Positions 62,411 through 64,000 of a DNA stretch of 64,000 nt are shown one piece after another (the first letter of the stretch is position 1; every line of letters begins with the position of its first letter). Source of the stretch: Silene conica (Eukaryota > Streptophyta > Magnoliopsida > Caryophyllales > Caryophyllaceae); assembly GCA_029255685.2 (NCBI GenBank), contig CM055313.2, forward strand, positions 42,860,079-42,924,078, written 5' to 3'. A model generated the notes under the pieces. The model did not search any database. It had not been told where the DNA came from and saw only the letters and a program-made list of their open reading frames with translations. The position numbers and the translations under genes were made by a program.

Positions 62411-62900
62411 TGCGTATTAAGGTATGCCTTAAGCTGGCCTCTGAGCTTAATACGTGAGTTGTTTGTCGCGTGATGGGATATGTGTTAAGTTCATCTCTGG
62501 ACCCATTACGTGTTTTGCTTGTGGCGTGTCAGGATATGTGTTAAGTTAACCTCTGGACCTGACACGTGATCGGTTGTCGTACACGGGATATGTGTTAAGT
62601 TCACCTCTGGACCCGGTGTGCGATAACTGTGTATTGGGATATGTGTTAAGTTCACCTATGGACCCAATACTTGTTTGTAGCAGTGGGATATGTGTTAAGT
62701 TCACCTCTGGACCCATTGCTTGTGGATGTATGTTGGGATATGTGTTAAGTTCACCTCTGGACCCGACATTTGTTTGTAGTGGGATATGTGTTAAGTTAAC
62801 CTCTGGACCCATTACTGAGTTGTGTATATGGATATGTGTTAAGTTCACCTCTGGACCCTTTACTTGGATTGTATGTTGGGATATGTGTTAAGTTCACCTC
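62411..62900 (+). repeat. Stem-loop array with constant loop and variable complementary arms
   Basis: Ten units, about 43-60 bp apart. Most share a core GATATGTGTTAAGTTCACC then TCTGGA. Each core is flanked by an arm pair that differs between units but is self-complementary: 62413-62421/62446-62454, 62469-62477/62502-62510, 62525-62533/62558-62566, 62631-62638/62663-62670, 62679-62687/62712-62720, 62730-62737/62762-62769, 62776-62783/62808-62815. The unit at 62578 pairs with one bulge, the one near 62825 is degenerate and the last is cut at 62900. Confidence 0.85.
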
Positions 62901-64000
62901 GTAGGACACCCCGTGACAACGTTATGGAGTCCTAAATGTTTTATAACATTGGGTGCCAGGTCGTGGATAGGATCTCCATAGTGTTCCTTAGAGTCGAGTC
63001 TTTTGACTTTCAACTGTCTCTTGAGATTAAGGCAGATTTTGGGTAACTTTGGTTTCTTTCCCACGGTCATCGTAACAGGGGCCAAAAGGATTTTTTCTGG
63101 GTTATTTCATGCTGCGCGATATCGGCAGGATTCGAGTTCAGGGAAATATCCAAACCCTTATCATGATTTTATCATTTCTCAGGGCCACTCGAGGAGTAGT
63201 AACTGAAATGCATGGCCATGCTCGAATACAGATTCGTTTTATCAGTTAAGTTACTCTCTAGTCGGGGAAACCACTCTTGATACAGATCGCTTGTGAGATA
63301 CGACCTTTGCGAATGCGGATTTGCAAATTGTCTTACATTGAGTGGGAGAAATTTAAAAAGGATATGAGAATCGGTTATCGCACCTACACTTGTACGGACA
63401 AGTGGGAGTTTGTTGGAGCTTGTGTCCTCCACATGTAGTGTGATAACGTCATTGCACATACCCTTGTACGGACAAGTGGGAGATTGTTGGGGCTGGTGTC
63501 CTTGACAATTAAGTACAATGACTTACTAAATCTCTTAAAGGATCACAAGGGCATACTTCAGTATTATTATCAGTTGATCCACGTTTATCAATAACGGTTG
63601 GCTTGCTAGATAAGTTTGACGTTATTGTCATACGGATGGCGGTGATCAACTGGTCCCTATACGTCACACCTATAGGACACGTTTGAGAGATGTGAAGGTA
63701 TGAAAATACAGTCACATTTATGCCGGATAGGACTAAATAGTTAGTCAGAGGTATTGACTATTAAATTAGTCAATGAGATGTTGAGATTATTATTTAATAC
63801 GGATTAAATAATTTTAGCTAATACGGATTACATGATTAATTCGTAAAATTAAATATAAACGGTTATATTTAATTAAATATTGAATTTGCGTATTAATATA
63901 AACAGTTATATTAATTGGGCCAATTATACAATATCGTATTTTATCAGACCATTATTAACACATCGACTGTATTAATATCTGATAACAAGTATACGATTTA
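62901..64000 (+). mobile_element. Copia element, 3' end and start of 3' LTR, leaves the window
   Basis: From about 62901 to 63484 the sequence is a non-coding 3' region with no pol motif recognised. A tract ACAAGTGGGAGAT (63472-63484) precedes an LTR starting TGTTGGGGCTGG at 63485. The LTR resembles the start of the copia TR-GAG LTR (GTGTCC, GACAAT, GTTTGACGTTATTGTCATA, GGTGATCAACTG), so it is a related family. A second tract and LTR-like start lie at 63398-63411. Confidence 0.7.
63485..64000 (+). repeat. Copia LTR, 5' part
   Basis: Begins TGTTGGGGCTGGTG directly after a purine tract. Cut by the window end; no coding capacity. Confidence 0.72.

Larger units (their letters stand above)
42198..62900 (+). 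mobile_element. Gypsy element X, decayed, with nested insertions
   Basis: LTR copies start TGTAACATCCCAATATT at 42198 and 57819. The second is preceded by a 3'-end sequence ending GACGAAACTTTTTGAAAGAT, typical of plant gypsy elements just before the 3' LTR. The 5' LTR is cut at about 43421, and the interior keeps only about 2.3 kb with no RT or integrase. A LARD element (43867-55954) and a solo LTR (57966-60839) are inserted. The right end is lost at about 62900 where a copia sequence takes over. Left flank is GCATG (42193-42197). Confidence 0.8.
60845..62900 (+). repeat. 3' LTR of gypsy X, second piece, right end lost
   Basis: Continues the LTR after the solo LTR and matches 42344-43421. 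Beyond that it holds further hairpins (to 62137) and the stem-loop array (62411-62900). No terminal TTACA is reached; the array is cut in the middle of a unit. Confidence 0.8.

Noticed and set aside
62546-62891. Repetitive ORFs of about 100 codons on both strands (YVLSSPLDP and NLTHIP type repeats)
   Set aside because: Open only because of the repeat period; the stem-loop structure explains the sequence better than coding.
62411-62900. CRISPR-like array of repeats and unique spacers
   Set aside because: Plant LTR context; the variable parts are not independent spacers but pair with each other across the constant core.

Overview
The window is a nest of plant transposable elements with no recognisable host gene. 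The evidence is Ty3/gypsy, Athila-type and Ty1/copia proteins, tRNA-iMet and tRNA-Asp type primer binding sites (PBS), CACTA transposons ending in CACTA...TAGTG, and AT-rich spacers full of stop codons. The organism is a flowering plant, probably a dicot with a large repeat-rich genome. I cannot name the species from the sequence.

Layout. (1) 1-11400: a nearly identical tandem array with a 2.84-3.21 kb unit. Each unit holds a truncated gypsy LTR, a tandem TRIM (miniature LTR element, minus strand) and the first 75 codons of gag. The last unit runs into (2) the rest of a Tekay/Del-like gypsy element (gag, protease, RT, RNase H, integrase) up to 17138. That element is broken by in-frame stops, a frameshift and a 1.85-kb CACTA insertion (12651-14501). 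(3) 17139-20504: an Athila-like element (LTR, tRNA-Asp type PBS, decayed gag-protease). (4) 20505-42197: a minus-strand copia-type element that keeps an open gag but shows no pol. It contains an 8.0-kb CACTA (23391-31403) with a decayed Transposase_24/Ulp1 gene, plus two solo LTRs. (5) 42198 to about 62900: a decayed plus-strand gypsy element. It contains a minus-strand LARD-like element (43867-55954) that itself holds a 3.76-kb CACTA (46181-49936), and its 3' LTR is split by a solo LTR (57966-60839). (6) About 62901-64000: the 3' end and LTR start of a plus-strand copia element that leaves the window.

The order of insertion can be read from target-site duplications (TSDs): Tekay-like, then Athila-like, then copia TR-GAG, then gypsy X, then LARD, then CACTA-3. 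That is six levels. TSDs seen on both sides are CTTTT (LARD), GTT (CACTA-3), TCC (CACTA-2), AAGAA and ATTTC (two solo LTRs), and ATA/AGA (CACTA-1).

Three structures are not explained by ordinary annotation. At 62411-62900, inside an LTR, an array of stem-loops has a constant loop and arms that change from unit to unit yet stay complementary, with the simple departures being G-T pairs. Several LTR families carry arrays of near-perfect GC-rich hairpins, and the Athila-like element repeats a GGTCGACCGACC module both as an LTR hairpin and in its gag frame. The 5' tandem array joins gag exactly to an LTR terminus, as expected if a self-nested insertion was later amplified by unequal exchange.
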